Shown: positions 11,216-20,626 of the stretch, in pieces
Layout: each line of letters starts with the position of its first letter
Position numbering within the stretch: the stretch's first letter is position 1
Assembly (NCBI GenBank): GCA_025435555.1
Contig: JAIWWG010000043.1
Span: forward strand, 1-64,000
Direction: 5' to 3'
DNA: 64,000 nt
Source of the DNA: Chytriomyces cf. hyalinus JEL632
Taxonomy: Eukaryota; Chytridiomycota; Chytridiomycetes; Chytridiales; Chytriomycetaceae
Program-made: the position numbers and the translations under genes
The notes under the pieces: model-generated
Databases searched by the model: none
The model's input: the letters and a program-made list of their open reading frames with translations, nothing else
Told to the model about the DNA's origin: nothing

Positions 11216-11929
11216 GGTGGGACAGGGGGTTGAGTTGGACATGCAAGCAAGGTCAGAATACAAAACAGTTCTCTCTCAAGACCGTGTTCTTTATTTATAC
11301 GCAATAAAAAAGAGTGAGTAAGCACCAAGTAGGGTTGAGTTTGTCACCGCGTCTTACTGAGCACAAATGTTCGGAAATTTTTGTGAAATGCTTAGTCATC
11401 CATCCATCCGTATGCTGCGAGATCTGGCGTGCAGTAACCATACGATGCATTCAACGGAGCAGTAGAGACGATGAACGGTTACCGAGCGATGGCGCTGCTG
11501 CTTGCTGTGTCCCGTTGGTCAAGTGCTGCTTCAAACGCATACATCAGTGTGACTCATCCTGTGTCTGCATGATTCGAAATTTCACTTTGAAAAAATTTAT
11601 AAAGATAAACAATGTTCATAAATACATGCCAAAAAAGATAAAATAAATACATAACTTGGATAAACTCTTTAACGCGCGTTCTTTGCAGTTAATGCTCAAT
11701 TTTGATTGGTCAAATTCGGGTTTTGGAAACTTTGAGAGATATCCGCGAGACTCATTGGACTCTGTGAAACTGCGACTGTTCACGTGACCTCATATCTGCT
11801 TTGTTCCGAAGACACTTGCTGATTTCTATAAAAAATTTAATAATTGCACATCCACAAATAATACTAAAAAGGATCATCATAAAAAGAGAAGAGATCATTC
11901 AAAACAGGATCTATAAAGTTTGGATCTCA
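11216..11929. other. Intergenic region, no gene recognised
   Basis: About 700 bp upstream of paralogue C. AT-rich, with no conserved block of the array and no recognisable protein. Confidence 0.5.
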
Positions 11930-12504
11930 TCAGAAAAGGGTGGAAACGCGTCCAACAGAGTCTCAAAATTTTGAAAATGCAGAAAAAAGCTCACTTGAGT
12001 TTGTGGAACCACTCGTCATCAACTGAGGTTGATTAAAATGAAAAGAAATGCGTAGAATCGGGCCGTAAAAAGTTGACAGCCCAAAGAGTGGTTGCTGCGT
12101 TCATCTCGTGAACCACATTTGGCTCATCCAAATTCTTCAACCACGGCGAGCACATGAAGGCAAATCGACATGAGCGGGGTCCAGTCCAAGCCCTTGCTGC
12201 CTGCCAATCAGCGCTTCACGAAACGCGGGCATCGCGTGTATACTGATGCTGCCTCTCATTCATCAACACTCGTTTTCATGTCTGCCCTCGACCCACGAAT
12301 GCAAACGCTGCAACCCGTCGCCGTCATTGTGTGCCATACAAAGCGCGAAGCGCGCATCGACTTGAAGAAAAAAAAAGACAGTTCAGTGTCTGACGGGTCG
12401 CCCTTCTTTGTAAGTGTGAGATGATGTTGTGGCTGTGTGGGCGTGGTAACCACCGTGGATTTGCGGGATTTGGCGCGCGCATTTTTATTTTGTCCTTTCA
12501 ACAA
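11930..12504 (-). pseudogene. FEELL-family copy D, decayed
   Basis: Remnant most like gene F. The N-terminal block is broken (KKGD..PSDTELSFFFFK), with a deletion removing the LELEA part and a shift of frame. The C-terminal tail still reads LHFQNFETLLDAFPPF near 11935-11985, in another frame. The intervening DNA aligns with gene F over several hundred bp (for example the segments around 12005-12055 and 14025-14075). No continuous frame joins the pieces. Confidence 0.7.
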
Positions 12505-12698
12505 TATCTGGGGATGAAATCAACAAAATTGATGTAACCCAATCATGCATAAAACTTTAGCAACTGATGCGAATGGTCACCCGCATTCCAAGAACATGCT
12601 TGCTAAGAGCGTCAACACACACTCTATACTTTTACGATAGAGTGGAGTAAATTAGATGCAACGCGATTTACGTATTGAAAAACAAAAGAAAAAAGAAT

Positions 12699-13232
12699 TC
12701 AAGTCGCCGGCGGAAAAGGAAACGCGTTCAACAGTTCCTCAAAGTTGGAAATGCTCACATCATCTGTTTCAGGGAACTCCACTGGGTCCATGCCATGTCT
12801 TGTGGCATCGCCATCATTATCCATGGTATCACGACTGCTCAGGGTTTGTGGAATAATGGTTGCACCGACTGAATGAATGGGTAAAAAAATATTGTTTCCA
12901 ATTCGTCTTCCTCGGCGGCCACCATGAAAGAAAATATGTGAGAACAAGTCCTGCGTTTGAATTCCCACGACTCTCCATCAGCACACCCGCAGCAAACATT
13001 AGACACATTCGCAGAGAAAGTTTTTGTCCGATATCACGTGGCAACCGCTGCTGAATCAGCAACTCATGCTGCACTTGCGCCACTATCCGCGAGTGCAAAA
13101 GCTGTAGTCCAGCCGCATCAGCTCAATGTCGGTGGGGACCTCAGCGTCTCCCTTCCTGCAGGGGGATGGTGTTTGCAAAGAGTGCGTGACAGTTTGGCGT
13201 TGGTGTTCACGCTCGGGTACATGGCGCGTCAT
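12699..13232 (-). pseudogene. FEELL-family copy E, decayed
   Basis: A decayed duplicate of gene G. It starts MTRHVPEREHQRQ, then KGDAEVPTDIELMRLD; the rest of the helix block is deleted and the frame closes near 13085. Further homology continues in other frames (LHSRIVAQVQHELLIQQR, then PQTLSSRDTMDNDGD, ending SISNFEELLNAFPFPPAT at 12699). Gene G ends NISNFEELLNAFPLFPAT, so the relation is direct. Confidence 0.75.
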
Positions 13233-13964
13233 GGCTGAATCCAATGTTCATGTCTCGTTTCTTCGCATTTTTACTTGTCACACAGAATATTCAATCGAAA
13301 TATACACTGCAAAGCATTGTTGGCGTGCCGTGGAAATGTGCTCGAATTTAAATTGCATGATCAACAGCAGCAAAAACAGGTTTGCCGTCTGTTCGTTTTG
13401 CACCATTGAAAAAAACACCGACTATCATGTTGGTTGGGGAATCTGACGCTTCATTGCGCGCAATTATTTTTTTTTTGAGAAGATTTGAGCGCGTTTTTCC
13501 AGAGTGTTTTTTTTATTCCAGATCCGCGATTTGCGGGGTGATGAGATTCTGTAATGTCATCAATTTTCGTTTTCCGTCGGTGACTCACAGCCGCAAACAA
13601 GTCAGGGTTTATTTTTTTTTATTTGTGATCTCGTCTTTTTTTTCTTGTTTTGTCCGCACCGGCTCTGCTCAGATAGATACCCGCTTCTCCTTGATCCTGA
13701 ATGGGTCCTAAAATTTGGGAAAAAGGGCTCAACTGTGATAAACAATCCATGAATTTGTCTTTACACCCTTTCGATGGGAGCATTTCATGACGATATCCAA
13801 TCACGTGGCGTTTAATAATGTTCGAAGACGCTTGCAAAAATTCATAGTGCACGTTTCACAGACGCGTTAATAACGATGTCGACAATCATAACATGGATTG
13901 CAGAAAAAGGAGAGAATAAAGAGGGAATGTCAAAAGTATAAAAAACGGATGATGGGTATGTAAC
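13233..13964. other. Intergenic region between copies E and F
   Basis: No gene recognised. T-rich runs (13466-13476, 13609-13620) and short open frames without similarity to known proteins. Probably the 3' flank of F and the upstream region of E. Confidence 0.45.
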
Positions 13965-14507
13965 TCAGAAATGAGACGGAAGCGGAAACGCGTCCAACAG
14001 ATCCTCAAAGTTTAAACAATGCATAAATTCAATTGAGTTTGTGAAACCACTTGTCACCAACTGTGGTTGATTAAAATCAACTGCGGGTATCAAAGAGTTA
14101 ACAGCACAAAGAGTGGTTGTTGCGTCTACTGGCAGCAACGCTTGAAGCACAGTTGGTTCATCCAATTCCTCAACCTCTGCTGGCACATGTAAACAAACAG
14201 ACAAGAACGGGTCCGGCCCAAGCTCAACCGGGTCCATCGAATCTTTGCTCGCCAAAACTCGCGTGTCGCTTCTCTGCTGCCGCTGCCGCTGTTCAATCAT
14301 AAGCTCGTGCTGCTCTTGTGCCACGACGCACGAATGCAAATGCTTTAGCCTGTCGCCGTCCATGCGCGCCTTGCATAGTGCCTCGACTTCAAGCAAATGT
14401 AGCTCAACATCGGAGGGTATTTCTGCGCCTCCCTTCTTGCGGATACCGGCTCTTGCAGGTGTGCGGACATGGCCGTTGGTTTGTAGGAAATGGAATTGTC
14501 GTGGCAT
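13965..14507 (-). CDS. FEELL-family protein F
   Basis: An intact 180-residue member. The start at 14507 (MPRQFHFLQTNGHVRTP) was chosen because the family begins with M-(P/T/R)-R-x. The block KKGGAEIPSDVELHLLEVEA is followed by DGDRLKHLHSCVVAQEQHEL, then a Gln/Arg-rich linker, the CLH motif (VCLHVPAEVEELDE) and the tail CLNFEDLLDAFPLPSHF. No introns, signal peptide or membrane segment. It is the probable parent or sister of pseudogene D. Function unknown. Confidence 0.78.
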   Translation of the reverse strand: MPRQFHFLQTNGHVRTPARAGIRKKGGAEIPSDVELHLLEVEALCKARMDGDRLKHLHSCVVAQEQHELMIEQRQRQQRSDTRVLASKDSMDPVELGPDPFLSVCLHVPAEVEELDEPTVLQALLPVDATTTLCAVNSLIPAVDFNQPQLVTSGFTNSIEFMHCLNFEDLLDAFPLPSHF

Positions 14508-14825
14508 TTTTATAGTTTTTACAAGATGTAACTGCATTTTCTTTGCATGCCTGGTATTAAAAAAAATTGACGGGATGATCCAATCATTGCAAATAACTTT
14601 CCCGTTTGATGGCGCGGTCCGTGGTCCGGGAGTCAATGAGTTGAGAGCTTCAAGAGTTGACAGCTTCAAACGCACTGTGTTTACAATAAAGTAAAATGGA
14701 TGGAGAGCGCTGGATTGATGGCCATATTCGAAAATAAAAACACGAAGGAGACAATGCAGATATATATATCTTATAGAAGGGATAGTATAAACATAAACAT
14801 GTACGGAAATAAAAGTAAAGTGAAT

Positions 14826-15392
14826 TCAGGTCGCCGGGAAGAGAGGAAACGCGTTCAACAGTTCCTCAAAGTTGGAAATATTTAAATAATCTCTTTCAGT
14901 GAACCCTATTGGGTCATAGCTATCATTATCCGTGGTGGTATCAAGGCTGCTCGGTGTTTGTGGTATCGGCGTGGATGTGGTTTCGCCGGCTGAATGATCG
15001 GATAAAAAGATTGCTTCCAGCTCGTCTTCCTCGGCCGCCACGTGAAGACAAATATGTGAGAGCAGGTCGTCCTGGGTTTGAGATGCAGTGCTTTGTTGCT
15101 GATAGCTAACATCCACATCCGCAGCAGCATTAGATACATCCTCAATGGAAGGTTGGCCGATATCGCGCACTCGCTGCTCAGCCACAAGCTGATGCCGCAC
15201 TCGCGCCACTATCCACGCATGCAAAGCTCGCTGTCTGTCGCCGTCAATGCGTGCCTTGAACCGTGCCTCAATCTCCAGCCGTATCAGCTCAACATCAGAG
15301 GGGATCTCAGCGTCTCCCTTCTTGAGGAACCCAGCTCTTGCACGGATACGTGATGGCCGCCGGTGGTTACGCGCGGGTACATGGCGCGTCAT
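14826..15392 (-). CDS. FEELL-family protein G
   Basis: An intact 188-residue member starting MTRHVPARNHRRPSRIRARA (strongly basic). The block KKGDAEIPSDVELIRLEIEA is followed by KARIDGDRQRALHAWIVAR, the CLH motif (ICLHVAAEEDELEAIF) and the tail LNISNFEELLNAFPLFPAT. The ATG at 15392 is preferred over a longer in-frame ATG at 15476 because the MTRHVP start is shared with copy E. Function unknown. Confidence 0.78.
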   Translation of the reverse strand: MTRHVPARNHRRPSRIRARAGFLKKGDAEIPSDVELIRLEIEARFKARIDGDRQRALHAWIVARVRHQLVAEQRVRDIGQPSIEDVSNAAADVDVSYQQQSTASQTQDDLLSHICLHVAAEEDELEAIFLSDHSAGETTSTPIPQTPSSLDTTTDNDSYDPIGFTERDYLNISNFEELLNAFPLFPAT

Positions 15393-15883
15393 TGGGGAGT
15401 GAAATTTATTTTGCAACCAGTGTTTGTTGAGAACTCGCCGCGAGATGGTCCAATTTTCGAAACTGAATTTTTGCACTTTTTTTTCTTTTTTGGAGAAAGG
15501 GTTCTCTGTGTCTCAATTAAGAGGAGAAATTAAGGGATATGCGCGTATTCCGCAGAAGAACAAATACTAGAACATTCCACAGCGCATATGCCTTTTTTTT
15601 AATTTTTTGTATTCATCTCTTAAATAATATGAAATGAAAAAAAAAAGAAACGCGTGATGAGTGATCCGTGTCACGGCAAAGCAATTGTTGTGCATGCCTG
15701 TGGAGATGTTCTTTAATTGCGATTTGGTCGCGTGATCAACAGCGACCGTCCATGCATCACCCCATTGACAACACTGAAACCCGGCCATTACAAAGTATGG
15801 ATGAGAAGACAAAGGATATCATAAAAAGTAAAGGAAATAGGGATATCGAAATAAAAAGGAAATGAGTAGTGCATAAACGAGTC
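15393..15883. other. Intergenic region between G and H
   Basis: No gene recognised; T and A runs near 15478 and 15590-15650. It should hold the promoter of G and the 3' end of H. Confidence 0.45.
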
Positions 15884-16477
15884 TCAAGTCAGAGAAGCGT
15901 GAGGAAAATGGTTCAACAGTTCCTCGAAACTGGAAAACGATATTACGTCAATTGAGCTTGCAGCACTGGTGCTTGTCAAGTCTGGTTCAAAAGCGTTATT
16001 TTGAAAGGCATTGCTGCCATGAACGGCGCTGGTGCTATGCTCAAAGAGTCGGTTATGGCTCACGTCATTGGTCGCCGGAAGTTCGGAAGAAAAGACCGCG
16101 TCCAAATCTTCAACATTTGGCTTGTGCAGGCAAACACGCCACCGCGCATCCTGTCCATCTTGTTGATCTTGTTCGTTTTGCTCTTCTTGCTTGTCTTGCT
16201 CCGCATTCGACTTGCCAGAATTGACACGTACAGAACCAACGTATCCCAAGTCTTGCGCAACCGTGACGTCCAATCCTCTCTCCTTCACTAGTTGCTGTCG
16301 CATTTCCGCTACAATGCGCGAGTGCCACGTCTGCCGTTTTTCACGGTCTTGTCGCGTCTTGAACACTGCTTCGAGTTCAAGAAACGAGAGTTCAACCTCC
16401 GTGGGTATCTCAGCGTCTCCCTTGTGCATGGATTGGCGGACATGGTGGCTTCGGTGTGTCGGAACAGGGCGCCTCAT
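15884..16477 (-). CDS. FEELL-family protein H
   Basis: An intact 197-residue member starting MRRPVPTHRSHHVRQSMHKG. The block KGDAEIPTEVELSFLELEAV is followed by DREKRQTWHSRIVAEMRQQL. A Glu/Gln/Asp-rich stretch (QDKQEEQNEQDQQDGQD) precedes the CLH motif (VCLHKPNVEDLDAVF). The tail is SFSSFEELLNHFPHASLT. The transposon island begins 39 bp upstream of the ATG, so its original promoter has been displaced about 16 kb away. Function unknown. Confidence 0.78.
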   Translation of the reverse strand: MRRPVPTHRSHHVRQSMHKGDAEIPTEVELSFLELEAVFKTRQDREKRQTWHSRIVAEMRQQLVKERGLDVTVAQDLGYVGSVRVNSGKSNAEQDKQEEQNEQDQQDGQDARWRVCLHKPNVEDLDAVFSSELPATNDVSHNRLFEHSTSAVHGSNAFQNNAFEPDLTSTSAASSIDVISFSSFEELLNHFPHASLT

Positions 16478-16515
16478 TTGAACAATTTTTTTTTTTGCTT
16501 TGTTTGTGGAGGATA

Positions 16516-16550
16516 TTGTGCGTTCAGCGCCAAATTGGAGAAATGGCAAA
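16516..16550 (+). repeat. Left terminal inverted repeat of IS630-2
   Basis: Starts TTGTGCGTTCAGCGCC, bordered on the left by TA. Inverted match to 32581-32615, with two mismatches. Confidence 0.78.
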
Positions 16551-16571
16551 ACAAAAAATCCCACAATATAA

Positions 16572-16619
16572 GGGGCGGTTTATAAAGCCAATTGACACAA
16601 AATATCGAAAAGGAACTGA
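16572..16619 (+). repeat. Left inverted end of Harbinger-1
   Basis: GGGGCGGTTTATAAAGCC at the border, preceded by TAA. Confidence 0.72.
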
Positions 16620-17049
16620 ACTCCTTTTTACTAAAAAATGAAGCTGTTCTGAAGCTCAATACTTTTTCGATTCTGGTTCAATCAGAAAAAGCGTTTATGA
16701 GCGCATGACACTTTCGCGCATTTCAAATACGTATGAGATCCTTTAAAAAAATAAAAGATGACTGGAAGCGACATCACATGGATGATGTGGCTTTATTATT
16801 GTGCGCGCAACACAAAACTGGAATTTTGTCGATATTCGATCCGCGCAAAACTTATTTCCGCACACCACCAAACTGTACGCGCAAACACAGACCCAGCACC
16901 ATCCCACCCCCCAAAAAATCCGAAAAAATAGGCATTCGACTCGAAATGCTAATGGCAACACCTCAGAGCCAAAGAACGCTCAATTCGGGTGAGATCGAGT
17001 CAACTGAACGTTCAAGTAATTCTGTTAATAATCATTCTGGCCCCAAGGC

Positions 17050-18081
17050 ATGCCAACACCTTCACAGGACACCAATGAGCGCATTGCTGAAGAGCAGGAT
17101 GAAAACAGGCTGCCGGATTTGCCTGCCCAAATTGGACTTTACCAAAATGCTGTCTGCCTCTGTCCCCGCGAGTTTATTGGACAGCAAATCCCACCGCAAG
17201 CAGCTATAGCTATCGAATCCCACTCAATGGACGAATTTCGAACCAAACTCTATGACGTTGTTCATCCATTCATGTTTCGAGAAATTCTGATGCAAGCAAA
17301 TGGAGAACCAGCATGGGCTTCGGATTCAATTGGCCACCTTTCGATTGATACCATGGATACGTTTGTCCTTGTCAGCGAATCTTCAAGTAAACGGAAACCC
17401 ATCCCTTTGGCTGATTTAACAGTTCCACTGCTGGTTGCTTGGAAGTCACCAAAATCTATCACAGTGTTTGTCCAGAAGTACTCAAATGCAATGATCAACA
17501 GCGCGACATTTAAAAAGGCGCATAAAAGCTGCTGAAGCCTCTGGAAGTTGATCGAGCGCAAGCAGCAAGTGAAAGCGCTTTTAGTGACACAGTGACCACA
17601 CTCAAGGAGATCCATGGAACCCGATATGTTGCTGCAGATGTCCATTGGGGCATGTGGGCAAACGAAATTGTAGCGGGAGATGCGCATCTTATTGATTGTG
17701 CTGTCAATAACCCTCCTCCGATGCACCTGATGCAGTTCTTTCGATCTGCATTAACGGAACCAGCAATTCACATTCAGATGAGCAGACAAGCAAATCTTGT
17801 TGCTATAAATGAGAATGCCCGTATCCTTGCAGAGCTGGAAGAAATTCTTGAAAGTCAACTTTCAACAAAACGTGCACTTGAAGATTCAATTACTCGCACG
17901 AAATATTCAATTGCGAACAACAAAGTACGCAGTGCCATTCTGGAGGACTTCAGTTTGTCTTTGGACCCTCAAGAAAATGAAGGATCTCGAAGAATCCGAT
18001 CACGCATTGGAAACAGAGATGATGTTGACCATGCTGAGTAAATTTCAAGAACATGCTGAGATAATGAAGCTTTACTCTTGA
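17050..18081 (+). pseudogene. IS630-1 accessory gene, unknown protein, one or two frameshifts
   Basis: Starts MPTPSQDTNERIAEEQDE. Readable segments are FRTKLYDVVHPFMFREIL, LADLTVPLLVAWKSPKSI, VFVQKYSNAMINSATFKKAH, then (after a shift near 17530) LLKPLEVDRAQAASESAFSD, TTLKEIHGTRYVAADVHWGM and a helical end (LEESDHALETEMMLTMLSKF..MKLYS, after a second shift near 17970). No known family comes to mind. A homologous gene lies in the same relative place in IS630-2 (24427-24905), which shows it belongs to the transposon. It overlaps the transposase 3' end. Function unknown; a DNA-binding or helper role is a guess. Confidence 0.6.
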
Positions 18082-19157
18082 TTGTCTTCAAATCCATTAA
18101 AAGAAGACAGTGGAACATTGAAACCAGTTGCTGCGTTAAATCCCCTCTCTGAGTACCCGCACTTTGAAAATAAATGTTTTAAGGAATAATCACGGAATTT
18201 CTCTAACACTGTCGATACAATAAAGAGAATATCCTTGTGCTTATTCGCATCACGACTTTTTTCCATTTGCCGCTTGACCATTCCGAACAAAAGTTCAATT
18301 GGATTGAAGAACGGGCAATAAGCAGGGAGGAAGATGACCTTGACACCCAAGGAACGGAGGTAGTAAACAATGTTTTTGTCTGTGTGAATTTTCGCACCGT
18401 CCATGATCCAAAGTGAATGTGGTCCAGGAAAGCATTTGACTGCACCATTCAAAGCACATGTTCGACATGCGTTAACAAACTTAGTACGATCGAAAGTTCC
18501 TTCTGTGCTGCAAACTTCAACAATGCCTTGAAGTCCAATGAAGCACAGGAGAGACACACGGGGTTTTCGAACAAATTCCCCAACGTAGACAAGAGATTCG
18601 CCCCTTTTCCCCCATCCTTTTGAAGCGAGCATATCCCGATTATCAAATGAAACTTCGTCCAAGAAGAGAAGAGACTGGAGAAGCCAGGGGAATGACATGA
18701 GTTCAGTGCTGAAGCGAATGACGTCAGCATTGCAGATTTGTATTGCCCGCCGTTCAAGCACTTTCCAGGATAGTCCAGCCTCTTTAAGGATAATGCTTAT
18801 AGATGCAGCACTGATTGTGCTGCCTGGATAGCGCAGTGCATATTTCGATTTCGCTTCGGAGAGGTGCATAACTGGCCTTTTCTGAAATTGGCCCACAACC
18901 CAGGCACGGCGCTCTGGTCCATGACGCACGTATGCCGTTACCCTTGCTTTCCGTACAGCTCCTCTGCCTTCTTCATATTGCAGTATCCAATCAGAGATTG
19001 TGGAGGGCGCCTTTCCAAAGAGGACCGACAGTTTCACTTTCGAGACGTTCTGGTAGTAGTACATGTAGAGGCAGTGAAAGCGGACCTCTTCAGTCGCATG
19101 CTGACCTTTAACGGTCTGGAGGATATCCATGCTTTCGATTCTGTCTTCCCACTGCAC
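18072..19157 (-). CDS. IS630/Tc1-like DDE transposase, intact
   Basis: A 361-residue open frame with no stop. The N-terminal part is a helix-turn-helix (VSKVKLSVLFGKAPSTISDW, then PGSTISAASISIILKEAGLSW). The catalytic core has LFLDEVSFDNRDM (first Asp), HSLWIMDGAKIHTDKNI (second Asp) and LPAYCPFFNPIELLFGMVKR (Glu), the DDE_3-type pattern. It would cut and rejoin the element's TTGTGCG ends at TA. Of the transposase genes in this region, this is one of three whose catalytic frame is unbroken. Confidence 0.9.
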   Translation of the reverse strand: MQWEDRIESMDILQTVKGQHATEEVRFHCLYMYYYQNVSKVKLSVLFGKAPSTISDWILQYEEGRGAVRKARVTAYVRHGPERRAWVVGQFQKRPVMHLSEAKSKYALRYPGSTISAASISIILKEAGLSWKVLERRAIQICNADVIRFSTELMSFPWLLQSLLFLDEVSFDNRDMLASKGWGKRGESLVYVGEFVRKPRVSLLCFIGLQGIVEVCSTEGTFDRTKFVNACRTCALNGAVKCFPGPHSLWIMDGAKIHTDKNIVYYLRSLGVKVIFLPAYCPFFNPIELLFGMVKRQMEKSRDANKHKDILFIVSTVLEKFRDYSLKHLFSKCGYSERGFNAATGFNVPLSSFNGFEDNQE

Positions 19158-19243
19158 TTTTGCTGTTTATTATGCGTGCGCGGATATAGAAATCCCTTTT
19201 TCTGTACCCGCAAAATTCCAGTTTTTCATTAAACGCACAATAT

Positions 19244-20458
19244 ATGCTGTATGCTCGTAGATGTCGTCAGCGGCAAGAGGCGGAGGCGCGACTAGGTGCA
19301 GCCAAGCCGCGCAAAACAAGAGTCGCCAAGACACGCATGCAGCAAATGGACCTGTGGAACCAATCCCCCATTGATGAGGCATACTTCAAATCCAAGTTTC
19401 GGGTCCACAGCCAGGACTTCTTCTGGTTGCGTGATCGGTTGTATCCGTTCTTACACAAGGACGGCTCTGGCATCGGAAATCCACTCTCTGTGGAAGTCCA
19501 GCTCGGAATCACTCTCTACCGCCTCGGGTCAGGCTGTGGTTATGGTACATTAGGGGATGTGTTCGGATATGGCAAAGCAACCATGCATCAGACTTTTCAT
19601 CGAGTCATTGATGCGATCAATAACCATCTCACAACCAAAGTGATTGCGTAAGGCTCTCTTTATTGGCATGTTCTTCTCCTCCTGATTCTAACAACAACAT
19701 CATATTTTCAGGTTTCCCAACAATGATGATGCAGACGGGTGGAATGCAATTAAGACATCATTTGCCATGAAACACGGATTGCCTGGCATAATTGGTGCAA
19801 TTGATGGAACCCACATACCAATCAAGAAACCTGTCGGAGACCACTGGAATGCATATATCAACCGCAAGAACTTTAATTCCATTTGATGCAAGCAGTTGTT
19901 GATGGCGCTGGAAACTTTTGAGATGTCTACGGAGGTGGACCAGGCTCTGTACATGACAACAGGCTATTTCGCCGATCCACACTGTACAAGGAACTATGTT
20001 CAGATTCTCTATGTCCACCGTGTTTGAATGGCCAAATGCAATACTTGATTGGAGATTCTGGCTATCCAGTGTCTGAGTTCATGCTCACCCCATTTCCTGC
20101 TGCGGGAGACAATGAACGGAAGAGTCAATTTAATTTCATTCATTCATCTACACGCATCATAGTGGAGCAAAGCTTTGGAATGTTAAAAGGGCGCTTCAGG
20201 ATTCTGCTGCACGAGCAAATTGCAAAACCAGAGTTTGCACGGGATGTTGCTTTTGCATGTATGTGCTTACACAACATTTTGAATCGGAGAAACCCAGACT
20301 TGCACCTGCAGTCATGGGAACAACAGTGGGGAGCATTGCAACCTGGTGAAAGGGGTGAGATACGTGACAATGGAAGGGTGACTCTGGAAAGAATTGTTGA
20401 AGGAGCACGAGAACTGCTGCGTTGGAGGAACACATTGGCAGGCATTTCTAATGAATAG
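19244..20458 (+). pseudogene. HARBI1-type (PIF/Harbinger) transposase, inactivated
   Basis: Exon 1 starts MLYARRCRQRQEAEARLGAA and contains FRVHSQDFFWLRDRL. An intron (GTAAGG..TTTCAG, about 19651-19712) follows. The DDE core reads GAIDGTHIPIKKP, LIGDSGYPVSEFMLTPF and EQSFGMLKGRFRIL, so all three acidic residues survive. A single-base shift after NRKNFNSI (about 19885) and a TGA in NF*DVYGGGPGSVHDNRLF break the gene. It converges on the Myb/SANT gene to its right. The original N-terminus may extend left, across the IS630-1 insertion. Confidence 0.85.
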
Positions 20459-20626
20459 CTCTGTAAAGTGATCATGGTGATTACTGAACAAAATAGAGGA
20501 ATAATAAAACATGTGTGCAGATACTGTATTGAAAAAGATCATCATTTCATCTCTGGCAAGCTCCCTTTGGTTATTCGGTGAAGTGCTTCCATAAAAGCAA
20601 GTTGCATTGTATTCCGCCTTTCTTCA

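Larger units (their letters stand above)
16799..19240. mobile_element. IS630/Tc1-like element 1, nested in Harbinger-1
   Basis: Both ends begin TTGTGCG, and 10-12 bp further in share AAAACTGGAATTTTG (16814-16828 and the complement at 19211-19225). TA lies outside both borders (16797-16798 and 19241-19242). The element is 2.44 kb and holds an accessory gene on plus and a transposase on minus, convergent and overlapping by 10 bp. It lies 3 bp before the first in-frame ATG of the Harbinger-1 transposase. Confidence 0.78.
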
